Assembly (NCBI GenBank): GCA_900078375.1
Contig: FLQS01000013.1
Location: 49,436-113,435, forward strand
Source of the DNA: an uncultured Mycobacterium sp.
Lineage (GTDB): Bacteria > Actinomycetota > Actinomycetes > Mycobacteriales > Mycobacteriaceae
DNA length: 64,000 bases
Reading direction: 5' to 3'
In this document: positions 52,834-64,000 of the stretch, piece after piece
Layout of the letters: each line of letters opens with the position of its first letter
How positions within the stretch are numbered: position 1 is the first letter of the stretch
The notes under the pieces: generated by a model
Seen by the model: the letters and a program-made list of their open reading frames with translations, nothing else
The model's database searches: none
What the model was told of the DNA's origin: nothing
Translations under genes and position numbers: made by a program

Positions 52834-53208
52834 CTAAAAACCGAGGTTGCCCAGGAATGGCAGCGGGATCGGCGTCTGCCCGTTGGCCAAGTCCTGCACG
52901 GCGCGCGGGCAGAAGAACGAGACCGCGAGCCCGGTGAACATGGTGGCCGCGCCCAGCGGGCGGCCCAGGCGGTCGGCCACCGTGGATGCGATATCGGCGG
53001 TGTTCTGGCTGCGGTCGGCGAGCAGCGGGCAGATCGACTGGCCCAGCTCGACAGCTTGTCCCGGATCAATCCCGGTGATGCCGGAACTGGTCAGCGCGTT
53101 CAGGAAATCGTCGGTGGTGGTGTCGGCCTGGGCAGGCGCTGCGAGCGCCATCGCGCCGGCGATCAAGCCGGCGACGGCTGCGGCGCTGGAAATCCGGCGA
53201 AACATCAT
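52834..53208 (-). CDS. Secreted DUF732 protein
   Basis: This 124-residue exported protein has a signal peptide with basic start MMFRRISSAAAVAGLIAGAM and cleavage after PAQA. The mature domain has the DUF732 pattern DDFLNALTSSGITGIDPGQA, LGQSICPLLADR and a second Cys (VSFFCPRAV), likely one disulfide. DUF732 proteins are small, abundant and secreted in mycobacteria, with unknown function. It may be cotranscribed with the SRPBCC gene 36 bases downstream. It is divergent from the SDR gene at 53311. Confidence 0.87.
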   Translation of the reverse strand: MMFRRISSAAAVAGLIAGAMALAAPAQADTTTDDFLNALTSSGITGIDPGQAVELGQSICPLLADRSQNTADIASTVADRLGRPLGAATMFTGLAVSFFCPRAVQDLANGQTPIPLPFLGNLGF

Positions 53209-53310
53209 GCCCTAAGCATCGCGGACGGGTATCCCCCTGTTACCCGCGGGTGGCAGCCCGATACCCTTGGTCCCAACTAAACACACGTCCAACAACTCGG
53301 AGGAGCGTTC

Positions 53311-54141
53311 ATGCACGGGTTTGCCGGGAAGGTAGCGGTGGTGACCGGGGCCGGGTCGGGCATCGGCCAGGCATTGGCGATCGAGCTGGGTCGCTCCGGC
53401 GCGAAGGTCGCCATCAGCGATATCGACACCGAGGGGCTCGCGGTAACCGAGGAGCGGCTCAAGTCGATCGGCGTCGACGTCAAGGCAGACCGCCTGAACG
53501 TCACCGAGCGGGAGGCCTTCCAGGCCTACGCCGACGGGGTCAAGGCGCACTTCGGCAAGGTCAACCAGATCTACAACAACGCCGGCATCGCGTTCTCCGG
53601 TGATGTCGAGATCAGCCAGTACAAGGACATCGAGCGGGTGATGGACGTCGACTTCTGGGGCGTCGTCAACGGCACCAAGGTGTTTCTGCCCTACCTGATC
53701 GAGTCCGGTGACGGCCACGTCGTCAACGTCTCCAGCCTGTTCGGGATCTTCTCGGTGCCCGGCCAGGCCGCCTACAACTCGGCCAAGTTCGCCGTTCGCG
53801 GGTTCACCGAGGCGTTGCGCCAGGAGATGATCCTGGCCAAACACCCGGTCAAGGTGACCACCGTGCACCCGGGCGGGATAAAGACCGCCATCGCCCGCAA
53901 TTCCACCGTCGCCGAAGGGCTCGACCAGGCCGCGATGGCGCAGGCGTTCGACAAGAAGCTGGCCAGAACAACGCCCGAGCGAGCGGCTCAGATCATCCTC
54001 GACGCCGTCCGCAAAAACAAGGCTCGGGTGCTGGTCGGTGCCGACGCCAAGATCCTTGACGTGATCGTGCGGATCACCGGCTCGGGCTACCAGCAGCTGT
54101 TTTCCACGGTGCTGCCCAAACTCGCCCCACCGATGCGCTGA
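53311..54141 (+). CDS. Short-chain dehydrogenase (Rv1245c type)
   Basis: This 276-residue classical SDR has VTGAGSGIGQALAIELGRSG, an Asp-Ile-Asp (AISDIDTEGLA) after the second strand pointing to NAD, YNNAGIAFSGD, Ser in VNVSSLFGIF and the catalytic AAYNSAKFAVRGFTEAL. It matches Rv1245c in length and place. The substrate is unknown and could be a lipid alcohol. GGAGGAGC precedes the ATG. It is convergent with lpqZ, five bases apart. Confidence 0.9.
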   Translation: MHGFAGKVAVVTGAGSGIGQALAIELGRSGAKVAISDIDTEGLAVTEERLKSIGVDVKADRLNVTEREAFQAYADGVKAHFGKVNQIYNNAGIAFSGDVEISQYKDIERVMDVDFWGVVNGTKVFLPYLIESGDGHVVNVSSLFGIFSVPGQAAYNSAKFAVRGFTEALRQEMILAKHPVKVTTVHPGGIKTAIARNSTVAEGLDQAAMAQAFDKKLARTTPERAAQIILDAVRKNKARVLVGADAKILDVIVRITGSGYQQLFSTVLPKLAPPMR

Positions 54142-54146
54142 ATTCT

Positions 54147-54986
54147 CTAGCGGCCCAACGGGTGTGCCGACAACCAGTCCTCGGCGACTGACCGCGGATC
54201 GCGGCCCTCGGCGACGTGGTGGCGCATGTCGACAAGGGAGCCGGTGTCCAGCACGCCGGCGAGTTCGTTGATCGCACGGACCTGCTGTTCGTCGAGTTCA
54301 TTGCGCCGATACAGCGGCACGATGTTCTCGGCCATCACCAGCGCAGGCTTGCGGTCGGCGAGCACGACGAGCTCGCTCGGTATGCCGGTATCGGCGGTGC
54401 CCGTCCAGCCGGCCGTGATTTCCCCGGCCCGCAGTGCCTCGAACATCGTTTTCTGGTCCGGGAATTCGCGCACCGGCGCCCACGTACAGGCGCCCACCGC
54501 GGTGGGCAGCCCGCGGGCGGGCGAGACAGCCCCCACCCGCAGCCCGGCACAGTGACTCACCAGCGCGGCGAGGTCGCGGCTACCCCACGCCGTGGCGGTC
54601 GCATCGGTGACAGCCAGCGCGGGTTTGTCCTCGGCTGAGGTGGTGTAGTCGCCGGCGGCAACCCCTTCGGGCAGCACCCCGACCATCGCGCGATACACCT
54701 GCTCATCCGACCGCACCGCCGTGCCCGGGGCGAATTTCTGCAGCAGCCGACCGGTGAATCCCGGCACCACACTGACCGTGCCGGAATCCAGTGCCGCCAG
54801 GGGATCGTCGATGATCTGCACGTGCGCGGCGCTGCCGTAAGAGCGCAGTGCCGCGGCATACAGGTGGGCAAGCAAAGTCATCTCCGGGTCGGCCGTCGCG
54901 CCGACGGCCAACGACGGACCAGGTGGCGGCGATCCGCACGCCACGACCACCAGCGCCACCAGTCCCAGCACCAGCCGGCGAAACAT
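54147..54986 (-). CDS. lpqZ: LpqZ, glycine-betaine-type substrate-binding lipoprotein
   Basis: This 279-residue ABC-type substrate-binding lipoprotein of the OpuAC/OsmX family has a signal with lipobox VVAC (Cys near residue 17), then two lobes with LAVGATADPEMTLLAHLYAA, TVSVVPGFTGRLLQ, GAVSPARGLPTAV and GWTGTADTGIPSELVVLADR. It would bind betaine, choline or a similar quaternary compound. It corresponds to Rv1244. No permease or ATPase genes lie next to it, as in M. tuberculosis, so its transporter partner is elsewhere or it acts as a sensor. ATG 54986 was chosen over TTG 54998 because GAGG lies six bases before it. Confidence 0.88.
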   Translation of the reverse strand: MFRRLVLGLVALVVVACGSPPPGPSLAVGATADPEMTLLAHLYAAALRSYGSAAHVQIIDDPLAALDSGTVSVVPGFTGRLLQKFAPGTAVRSDEQVYRAMVGVLPEGVAAGDYTTSAEDKPALAVTDATATAWGSRDLAALVSHCAGLRVGAVSPARGLPTAVGACTWAPVREFPDQKTMFEALRAGEITAGWTGTADTGIPSELVVLADRKPALVMAENIVPLYRRNELDEQQVRAINELAGVLDTGSLVDMRHHVAEGRDPRSVAEDWLSAHPLGR

Positions 54987-55009
54987 CGTCGGCCTCAAGA
55001 GGTTTCGCT

Positions 55010-56179
55010 CTAAGATCCCGATGCCGCGGCCACCGCCGCGGCCACCGCAGGACCGACCCGGGGGTCCAGCGGGCTCGGAACAATGTGGTCAGCGGCCAGA
55101 TCGTCGCCGACGACGGAGAAGATCGCCTCTGCCGCTGCGACTTTCATCTTCTCGGTGATGCGCCGCGCGCCGGCGTCGAGCGCACCGCGGAACACCCCCG
55201 GGAATGCCAGAACATTGTTGATCTGGTTGGGGAAGTCGCTTCGCCCGGTCGCGACGATGGCGGCGTGCTTGCGCGCCGCGTCCGGGTGAATCTCGGGATC
55301 CGGGTTGGACATCGCGAACACGATGCCCCCGGGTGTCATCGTGGCGATCAACTCCTCGGGAACGAGTCCGGCCGAGACCCCCAGGAATACGTCGGCGCCA
55401 TTGAGCGCCTCGGCGATCCCACCAGTGAGCCCCCGAGGATTGGTCCGCGTAGCCAGCTCGGCTTTGACCGAGTTCATATCGTCGCGGCCGGTGTGCAAGA
55501 CGCCCTGACTGTCCAGCACCGTGATGTCGGTAATGCCCGCAGCCAGCAGGATGTTTGTGCACGCGACGCCCGCGGCACCCGCACCCGACATGACCACCTT
55601 CAGCGCGTGCATGTCACGATCGAGAACCTTGGTGGCGCCCAGCAGCGCGGCGAGCACGACGATCGCGGTGCCGTGCTGGTCGTCGTGCATGACCGGGCAG
55701 TCCAGCGCCTCGATCAGGCGCCGCTCGATCTCGAAGCATCGGGGCGCGGAGATGTCCTCGAGGTTGACGGCACCGAACGTCGGGCGCAATCGGATGATCG
55801 TCTCGACGATCTCGTCAGGATCCTTCGTGTCGAGCACGATGGGGATCGAGTCCAAGCCGCCGAAGGTCTTGAACAACGCGGACTTGCCCTCCATCACCGG
55901 AAGCGACGCGGCCGGACCGATGTCGCCGAGGCCGAGGACCGCAGTACCGTCGCTGATCACCGCGACCAGGCGATCGGCCCAGGTGTACTTCTTGGCCAGG
56001 GTGTGGTCGGAGGCGATCGCGCGGCTCACCTGGGCTACGCCCGGGGTGTAGGCGATCGACAGCGCTCGCTGGCTGTCCAGCGGCGCCTTCAGCGCGACAG
56101 ACAGCTTCCCGCCCACGTGAGCGGCGAAGATCTCTTCGTCGTCGATAACGACGCGGGGGGTACTCACCATTTCGGACAC
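55010..56179 (-). CDS. NAD(P)-dependent malic enzyme (short form)
   Basis: This 389-residue oxidative malate decarboxylase makes pyruvate, CO2 and NAD(P)H. It has LSIAYTPGVAQVSRAIA with the catalytic Tyr, GTAVLGLGDIGPAASLPVMEGK, a metal/Lys region FGAVNLEDISAPRCFEIE, MHDDQHGTAIV, then the Rossmann motif VVMSGAGAAGVACTNILLA. This is the short bacterial type without a phosphotransacetylase domain, and it differs from M. tuberculosis Mez. GTG 56179 has TACCCT (56186-56191, minus strand) six bases upstream, so it is probably leaderless. It occupies the place where M. tuberculosis has mdh. With KGD it links the TCA cycle to pyruvate. Confidence 0.94.
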   Translation of the reverse strand: MSEMVSTPRVVIDDEEIFAAHVGGKLSVALKAPLDSQRALSIAYTPGVAQVSRAIASDHTLAKKYTWADRLVAVISDGTAVLGLGDIGPAASLPVMEGKSALFKTFGGLDSIPIVLDTKDPDEIVETIIRLRPTFGAVNLEDISAPRCFEIERRLIEALDCPVMHDDQHGTAIVVLAALLGATKVLDRDMHALKVVMSGAGAAGVACTNILLAAGITDITVLDSQGVLHTGRDDMNSVKAELATRTNPRGLTGGIAEALNGADVFLGVSAGLVPEELIATMTPGGIVFAMSNPDPEIHPDAARKHAAIVATGRSDFPNQINNVLAFPGVFRGALDAGARRITEKMKVAAAEAIFSVVGDDLAADHIVPSPLDPRVGPAVAAAVAAASGS

Positions 56180-56315
56180 GGCGTCAGGGTACTCGCCCCC
56201 GAAACCTCACCGAGCAGGGTTCCCCCGCAGTGAAGTACGCCAAGAAAGCTACTGACGCGTAGCATTTCCTCGGGCCCACCGGGGCCTCACCCGCCGTGTG
56301 AGGGGAGGTCGCATC

Positions 56316-57425
56316 ATGCCGTCGTTCCGTCCATTGCCACCGTCGCTCGTCGGTCCCGGCCGATCCACCACCGCTCCCACCGAGGTCGACGCCCGACGTA
56401 TCCATGTGCCCGTCGCCCGCGCGATGGTCGACTGCGCGATCTATGTCGACGGGGCACGACTGCCGGGCAAGTACACCCATGCGGCGGCACTGGCCAAGGT
56501 TCACGAGCTGCGGGCCGAGGGACAGAAGGCGTTCGTGTGGCTGGGATTGCACGAGCCCGACGAGCATCAGATGGAGTCGGTGGCGCACACCTTCAACCTG
56601 CATCCGATCGCCGTCGAGGACGCCGTGCACGCCCACCAGCGGCCCAAGGTGGAGCGCTATGACGACGCGCTGTTCCTGATCGTCAAGACGGTGAAGTACG
56701 TGCCGCACGAGTCCGTTGCGCAGGCCCGCCAGATTGTCGAGACCGGCGAGATCATGGTGTTCGTCGGGGCCGACTACGTGGTGACCGTCCGGCACGGCGA
56801 TCACACCGGCCTGGCCGGGCTTCGTCATCACCTGGAAGCCGAGCAAACCCAACTCGCGCTGGGCCCGTACGCCGTGATGCACGCTATCGCCGAGCACGTC
56901 GTCGAGAGTTATCTCGATGTCGCGCGCCTGATGGAATGCGATATCGACACCATCGAGGAAGAGGCCTTCTCCCCCGATCTCAAGACTGATATCGCACAGA
57001 TCTACATGCTCAAGCGCGAAGTCGTCGAGATGCGCCGAGCGGTGGGTCCGCTGACCGCCGCGCTGCAGAAGATCACCAGCGACCACAAAGACCTCATGAC
57101 CAAAGAAGTTCTGCGCTATATGCGCGACGCGCTCAGCTTGCAGAGCCAGGCCGGCGACCAGATCTCGAGCTATGACGAGTTGCTCAGCTCCCTGGTGCAG
57201 GCCGAGCTCGCCAAAGTCGGCCTGCAACAAAACCTCGACATGCGCAAGATCTCGGCGTGGGTCGCGATCGCGGCGGTGCCGACGATGATCGCCGGCATCT
57301 ACGGCATGAACTTCGAGCACATGCCCGAACTGTCCTGGACCTACGGCTATCCGGCAGTGCTGGCGCTGATGGCGACGGTCTGTGGGTTCCTGTATTTCAA
57401 CTTCCGCCGCAACCACTGGCTGTAG
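56316..57425 (+). CDS. corA: CorA magnesium transporter
   Basis: This 369-residue CorA-type pentameric channel moves Mg2+ (also Co2+, Ni2+). It has an N-terminal alpha/beta cytoplasmic domain, a long stalk helix and two C-terminal membrane helices with the selectivity motif YGMNFEHMPEL (GMN) and the basic end FRRNHWL. It corresponds to Rv1239c. ATG 56316 is preceded by GAGGGGAGG. It is divergent from the malic enzyme, and convergent with the SUFU-domain gene 24 bases away. Mg2+ is a cofactor for the thiamine and malic enzymes nearby, but no regulatory link is visible. Confidence 0.95.
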   Translation: MPSFRPLPPSLVGPGRSTTAPTEVDARRIHVPVARAMVDCAIYVDGARLPGKYTHAAALAKVHELRAEGQKAFVWLGLHEPDEHQMESVAHTFNLHPIAVEDAVHAHQRPKVERYDDALFLIVKTVKYVPHESVAQARQIVETGEIMVFVGADYVVTVRHGDHTGLAGLRHHLEAEQTQLALGPYAVMHAIAEHVVESYLDVARLMECDIDTIEEEAFSPDLKTDIAQIYMLKREVVEMRRAVGPLTAALQKITSDHKDLMTKEVLRYMRDALSLQSQAGDQISSYDELLSSLVQAELAKVGLQQNLDMRKISAWVAIAAVPTMIAGIYGMNFEHMPELSWTYGYPAVLALMATVCGFLYFNFRRNHWL

Positions 57426-57449
57426 AACGAACTAAAGCGGTGTCAGCGT

Positions 57450-58046
57450 CTAGCCCGGCTGGGCGGCGCGCCGGTTCGGATCAAGCACGTCGACACCGTC
57501 GTCGACCCACGCCTGGCGCATCGCGCTGGCACCCTTGAGCCGCACCCACGCGGCCTCGGTCTGGGTGACGGGTACCGCTGTCAGAAAGTGCACCGGGTCT
57601 CGCGGTGCCTCCAATGGCAGGTCGGCGATGGCCGAATCACCAAGCAGCACAGCGGTGAACGCGGCACCATCCCATAACGGCGCGGACAAATCGATCAAGG
57701 CGTCGGCGACCAGCACGACGCCTTCCACCGCCGGCGTCGCCGCCACCACGGCAAGGCTGCGGGCCAGCCCCGTGGTGGGTGTGGTGGCGCGTAGCGTGAG
57801 TACGACCTCGGCCCGCGGGCCGAGCAGCGGGTCGGCGACACCGGAGGTCGGCTCTGTCATCGGGTGACGCGAACACCCAAGCGTCACATAATGAGCCACA
57901 CCCTGCGGGTCGGGCCCGAACCGCAACACTTCGAGACGTTCGAGTCCCAGGAACGTCACACTCGCCGAATCCGGCTCGTCATCGATCCCGGCTTCGGCGA
58001 AGTGGCCGCGCACATGAGCGCGGACCGGATCCAGGGGCTGGCTCAC
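57450..58046 (-). CDS. Suppressor-of-fused (SUFU) domain protein
   Basis: This 198-residue SUFU-like protein has VRFGPDPQGVAHYVTLGCSRHP-type sequence (split: FGPDPQGVAHYVTLG then CSRHPM), RAEVVLTLRA, and HFLTAVPVTQTEAAWVRLKG. SUFU domains in bacteria are thought to be immunity-like or protein-binding modules. The function is unknown here. Its GTG start directly abuts the sugC stop (TAG then GTG), so it is the last gene of the lpqY-sugABC transcript and is coupled to it. This places a eukaryote-like binding domain in a trehalose-uptake operon. Confidence 0.85.
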   Translation of the reverse strand: MSQPLDPVRAHVRGHFAEAGIDDEPDSASVTFLGLERLEVLRFGPDPQGVAHYVTLGCSRHPMTEPTSGVADPLLGPRAEVVLTLRATTPTTGLARSLAVVAATPAVEGVVLVADALIDLSAPLWDGAAFTAVLLGDSAIADLPLEAPRDPVHFLTAVPVTQTEAAWVRLKGASAMRQAWVDDGVDVLDPNRRAAQPG

Positions 58047-59219
58047 CTAGACCGGCGGCGGGATCGTCAGGTTGACGCCGCTGTCGGCGTCGAAGATGTG
58101 CAGCTTGGTGGTATCGAACGCCAACTCGACGGTCTGCCCGATGGACACCTTGGATTCCGCGGAAAGCCTTGCCACGAACTCGTTCTCACCGGCACCGGAC
58201 TCCGCGGCCAGCTCCGCCAGCTGTGCCGACTTGGCTCCGTCGCCCGAGGTCGCGAAATACACGTACTTGTCGGCACCCAGCGACTCGACCAGATCGACCT
58301 TCACCTCGAAGGTCAGCGCGCGGATGCGCTCGTAGGCGTCGAGCAGCGCAGCGTCCTCGAAGTGCTCGGGGCGCACCCCGACGATCACGTTGGCAGGCTT
58401 GGGATGCCGGCCGACGACGTCCTGGATCTCCTGGCTCAGCGTCACCTCGCCGAACGGCAGTTGTAGCCCCATGTCGGTGAGCGATGCCGGGAAGAAGTTC
58501 ATCGCGGGCGAGCCGATGAACCCGGCGACAAACAGGTTGGCCGGCCGCTCGTAGAGGTCCTCAGGGGTGCCGATCTGCTGTCCCTCACCAGCGCGTAGCA
58601 CCACGACCCGATCGCCGAGAGTCATCGCCTCGGTCTGGTCATGCGTGACGTAGACGGTGGTCGTGCCCAGCCGGTTCTGCAGCCGGGCGATCTCACCGCG
58701 CATCTGGACGCGTAGTTTGGCGTCGAGATTGCTCAAGGGCTCGTCCATCAGGAACGCCTTGGGCTGGCGCACGATCGCTCGGCCCATCGCCACCCGCTGC
58801 CGCTGACCGCCGGACAGCTGCGAGGGCTTGCGGTCCAGAAGTTCGGACAGATCAAGGATTTTCGCTGTGTCTTCGACCTTCTGGGCGATCTCGGCCTTGT
58901 TCAGCTTGGCCAGCGTCAGTGGGAAGGCGATATTCTGGCGAACCGTCATGTGCGGGTAGAGCGCGTAGGACTGGAAGACCATCGCGATGTCGCGGTCGCG
59001 GGGCGCCTTCTCGTTGACCCGGCTGCCGCCGATACGTAGTTCCCCGGAGCTGATGTCCTCGAGCCCGGCGATCATGTTGAGAGTGGTCGACTTACCGCAG
59101 CCGGACGGCCCGACCAGGATGACGAACTCACCGTCGGCGATCGTCAGGCTGAGGTCGTTCACGGCGACTGCGCCGTCCGGGTAACTCTTGGTGACATGGT
59201 CCAGAACTATCTCGGCCAT
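58047..59219 (-). CDS. sugC: Trehalose importer ATPase SugC
   Basis: This 390-residue ATPase of the LpqY-SugABC importer belongs to the MalK/UgpC class. Motifs are Walker A LVGPSGCGKSTTLN, Q-loop MVFQSYALYPHMT, signature LSGGQRQRVAMGRA, Walker B FLMDEPLSNLDA, H-loop YVTHDQTEAMT, and a C-terminal TOBE/regulatory domain (VGVRPEHFED). It drives recycling of trehalose released during mycolate transfer at the cell envelope. It follows sugB by ten bases. The SUFU gene abuts its stop. Confidence 0.96.
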   Translation of the reverse strand: MAEIVLDHVTKSYPDGAVAVNDLSLTIADGEFVILVGPSGCGKSTTLNMIAGLEDISSGELRIGGSRVNEKAPRDRDIAMVFQSYALYPHMTVRQNIAFPLTLAKLNKAEIAQKVEDTAKILDLSELLDRKPSQLSGGQRQRVAMGRAIVRQPKAFLMDEPLSNLDAKLRVQMRGEIARLQNRLGTTTVYVTHDQTEAMTLGDRVVVLRAGEGQQIGTPEDLYERPANLFVAGFIGSPAMNFFPASLTDMGLQLPFGEVTLSQEIQDVVGRHPKPANVIVGVRPEHFEDAALLDAYERIRALTFEVKVDLVESLGADKYVYFATSGDGAKSAQLAELAAESGAGENEFVARLSAESKVSIGQTVELAFDTTKLHIFDADSGVNLTIPPPV

Positions 59220-59229
59220 CGAATCCTCG

Positions 59230-60066
59230 CTACCCCTTCACCGCGCCGGAGGTCAGTCCGGCCACGATCCGTCGTTGGAAGATGAGAACGAACACGATGA
59301 TCGGCACCGTGATCACCATCGCGCCCGCGGCGATCGAGCCGGTCGGCTCCTCGAATTGCGAACTGCCGGTGAAGTTCGCGATGGCCACCGGCGCGGTGAT
59401 CGCGGCGTTGGTGGCCGTCAGCGACAGCGCCAGCAACAGGTCGTTCCAGGCGAAGATGAACACCAGGATGGCGGCCGTCACGATGCCGGGCGCAGCCAGT
59501 GGCGCTATCACCCGGCGAAACGCCTGAGCCGGTGTCGCACCGTCCATCTTGGCGGCCTTCTCCAGATCCCAGGGGATCTCCCGGAAGAACGCCGACAGTG
59601 TGTAGATCGCCAACGGTAGCGCGAACGTGATGTAAGGAATGATCAATCCCGGCCAGGTATCGAACAATCCAAGCCTGCGCTCGATGTTGAACAGCGGTGT
59701 CACCAGTGAGATCTGGGGGAACATCGCGATCAGCAGCGCGGCGCCGATGAGGGCCTTCTTGCCTCTGAACTCCAGCCGGGCCACGGCGTAGGCCGCCATC
59801 CCGCCGATAACGACCGCGATCACCGTGGTGATGAGCCCGATACCGATCGAGTTGATCAGCGCGGAGCTGAACGCATCGCCGTTGAAAATGCCCTTGTAGT
59901 TGTCGAACGTGATCTGCGACGGAATCAGCTTGCCGTCCTTGACGGTTGATGTGGGCTTGAGTGACAGGCTCAGAATCCACAGCACCGGGAAGAGCGCGTA
60001 GATCACCACAAGGGCATCGATGACGACCCAGCTCGCCGCCCGCCTGGCGCCAATCCGCTCGATCAT
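59230..60066 (-). CDS. sugB: Trehalose importer permease SugB
   Basis: This 278-residue MalG-type permease has about six membrane helices. Its EAA loop, where the ATPase docks, reads [20 protein letters not shown] followed by [13 protein letters not shown]. It pairs with SugA. It starts two bases after the sugA stop and precedes sugC. The N-terminus ([20 protein letters not shown]) inserts into the membrane. It is identified from motif and the order lpqY-sugA-sugB-sugC. Confidence 0.95.
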   Translation of the reverse strand: MIERIGARRAASWVVIDALVVIYALFPVLWILSLSLKPTSTVKDGKLIPSQITFDNYKGIFNGDAFSSALINSIGIGLITTVIAVVIGGMAAYAVARLEFRGKKALIGAALLIAMFPQISLVTPLFNIERRLGLFDTWPGLIIPYITFALPLAIYTLSAFFREIPWDLEKAAKMDGATPAQAFRRVIAPLAAPGIVTAAILVFIFAWNDLLLALSLTATNAAITAPVAIANFTGSSQFEEPTGSIAAGAMVITVPIIVFVLIFQRRIVAGLTSGAVKG

Positions 60067-60068
60067 AG

Positions 60069-63072
<3,004 letters not shown>

Positions 63073-63225
63073 ATCTGCACATTCTCCTGTCGTGCGCGCC
63101 GTTTGTCGCGTCGTGCGCCTACCCGCGGGAGGCGGTCCAATGCCTGCTCAACGTGCTACAGCAGGCGATGGTGCCCCAGGACGAGTCATTCTCGGGCCAC
63201 CTGCACATACGCTAGGTTGATCAGC

Positions 63226-63816
63226 ATGACAGCTTCTGGCGGTGACTCCGGCGAAAAGCCGCAGAATGCGGGTGATCAGGGCCCCTCAGAAGGGACTTTC
63301 GAAGCGCCGCCGATCGAGCAGAGCGCACCGCTGCCGGGCTATGAGGCCGCCCCGTCGGGGTACGAGCCGTCCCCGCCGGCCTACGAAGCCCCGAGCGCAT
63401 ACCCGCCACCGTCGGGCTACGCCCCGCAGCCGGGGTACCCGCCGCCGGCCCCCGGTGGTTACGGTGCGCCGGGCTATCCCGAGCCGACGCCGTACTACCC
63501 GGCCCCGCAAGGCGGAGGGGCGTATCCGCCTCCGCCGCCGGCGCCGCAATACGGCGGTACGCCCTATCCTGGCGGCTACGGATACCCTGCTCCGGCAACG
63601 GGAACCAACACGATGGCGATCTCGTCTCTGGTGGCCTCGGTCGTCGGCCTGTTATGCGGTATCGGCGCGATCGTCGGAATCGTGCTCGGCATCATTGCCA
63701 TCAATCAGATCAAGCAGACTCCTCAGAGTGGCCACGGCCTGGCCGTTGCCGGGATCGTGGTGGGCGCCGCGACACTGGTCTTCAACGTGATCTGGTGGGG
63801 CTTCGCGTGGAGCTGA
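63226..63816 (+). CDS. DUF4190 membrane protein with Pro/Tyr-rich tail
   Basis: This 196-residue protein has a long N-terminal cytoplasmic segment of Pro-Gly-Tyr repeats (for example PPSGYAPQPGYPPPAPGGYG), then the DUF4190 unit TNTMAISSLVASVVGLLCGI with two membrane helices and NQIKQTPQSGHGLAVAGIVV. It corresponds to Rv1233c. The function is unknown; the low-complexity tail could mediate condensation or protein binding. TAGGTT lies seven bases before ATG 63226 (leaderless). A similar gene starts five bases after its stop. Confidence 0.88.
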   Translation: MTASGGDSGEKPQNAGDQGPSEGTFEAPPIEQSAPLPGYEAAPSGYEPSPPAYEAPSAYPPPSGYAPQPGYPPPAPGGYGAPGYPEPTPYYPAPQGGGAYPPPPPAPQYGGTPYPGGYGYPAPATGTNTMAISSLVASVVGLLCGIGAIVGIVLGIIAINQIKQTPQSGHGLAVAGIVVGAATLVFNVIWWGFAWS

Positions 63817-63820
63817 CTCG

Positions 63821-64000
63821 ATGACCAATCCCCCACTGCCCGATGGCACCCCGCAGCCCACCGACCCGTACACCCCGGTCGACTATCCGGCCCACTATCC
63901 GCAGTTGCCGCCGCCGGTGTATCCGTCGCCCTATCCGCCACCGACGGGCTACGGATACCCGCCGCCGAGCTACCCGCCGCCCGGCTACGCCGGCCCCCCG
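63821..64000 (+). CDS. Second Pro/Tyr-rich (DUF4190-like) protein, cut by window edge
   Basis: The frame starts ATG 63821, five bases after the stop of the preceding DUF4190 gene, and is open for 60 codons to the window end. It reads MTNPPLPDGTPQPTDPYTPV and continues with Tyr-Pro-Pro repeats (SPYPPPTGYGYPPPSYPPP). The same tail type in tandem with the DUF4190 gene suggests a duplicated pair. The membrane part lies outside the window. Confidence 0.75.
   Translation, partial: MTNPPLPDGTPQPTDPYTPVDYPAHYPQLPPPVYPSPYPPPTGYGYPPPSYPPPGYAGPP

Noticed and set aside
54848..56233. 461-codon plus-strand frame over malic enzyme
   Set aside because: Opposite strand of a conserved enzyme; composition is unlike a real protein.
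63226..64000. PE/PPE or collagen-like protein for the Pro/Tyr-rich genes
   Set aside because: No PE or PPE N-terminal motif; the first gene carries the DUF4190 membrane unit, which explains the tail type.

Overview
The window looks like part of the chromosome of a fast-growing mycobacterium (Mycolicibacterium type). It has high GC, many GTG starts, lipoproteins with mycobacterial lipoboxes, F420-type enzymes, the multifunctional KGD, the LpqY-SugABC trehalose importer and a CYP130-type P450. From memory, and without any search, the backbone follows the Mycobacterium tuberculosis order Rv1264 to Rv1233c read left to right: adenylate cyclase Rv1264, amidase Rv1263, HIT protein Rv1262c, deazaflavin oxidoreductase Rv1261c, UdgB Rv1259, MFS pump Rv1258c, FAD oxidase Rv1257c, CYP130/TetR Rv1256c-Rv1255c, acyltransferase Rv1254, DeaD Rv1253, LprE Rv1252c, nuclease-helicase Rv1251c, DHA2 pump Rv1250, membrane protein Rv1249c, KGD Rv1248c, SDR Rv1245c, LpqZ Rv1244, CorA Rv1239c, SugCBA-LpqY Rv1238-Rv1235, Rv1234 and Rv1233c.

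Accessory blocks interrupt this backbone. (1) At 2240-5939 are a family-6 uracil/hypoxanthine DNA glycosylase and a large zinc-ribbon/cyclase/STAND ATPase protein. (2) At 13008-18068 is a complete hoxFUYHW operon for a soluble NAD-coupled group 3d [NiFe]-hydrogenase, placed between the Rv1257c- and Rv1256c-like genes. (3) At 20253-25763 is a TetR-controlled lipid/glycan block: two paralogous acyltransferases, a methyltransferase, a GH27 lipoprotein glycosidase and a DedA protein. (4) At 32605-42911 is an oxidative catabolic block: a divergent SMP-30 lactonase/thioesterase pair facing a tightly coupled operon of alcohol dehydrogenase, HpcH/HpaI aldolase, SDR, Baeyer-Villiger-type monooxygenase and esterase. 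(5) A malic enzyme sits next to corA, where M. tuberculosis has mdh.

On the right, KGD (2-oxoglutarate metabolism), malic enzyme, CorA and the trehalose importer form a core-metabolism block. It ends in envelope proteins with Pro/Tyr-rich tails (DUF4190), the last cut by the window edge. The left edge cuts a minus-strand gene with a secretion-signal-like N-terminus.

The less expected observations are these. The Rv1264-like cyclase lacks exactly the segment carrying its first metal-binding Asp. Long-arm palindromes occupy every convergent intergenic gap larger than 50 bp (three of three); two share almost the same arm, and one is framed by a perfect 20-bp direct repeat. A mirror-image promoter serves two divergent leaderless genes. 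A TANNNT-N6/7-start pattern predicts leaderless mRNAs at more than a dozen starts. Several inverted-repeat operators and two gene remnants or small ORFs are also noted. No rRNA, tRNA, CRISPR array, IS element or phage was recognised.
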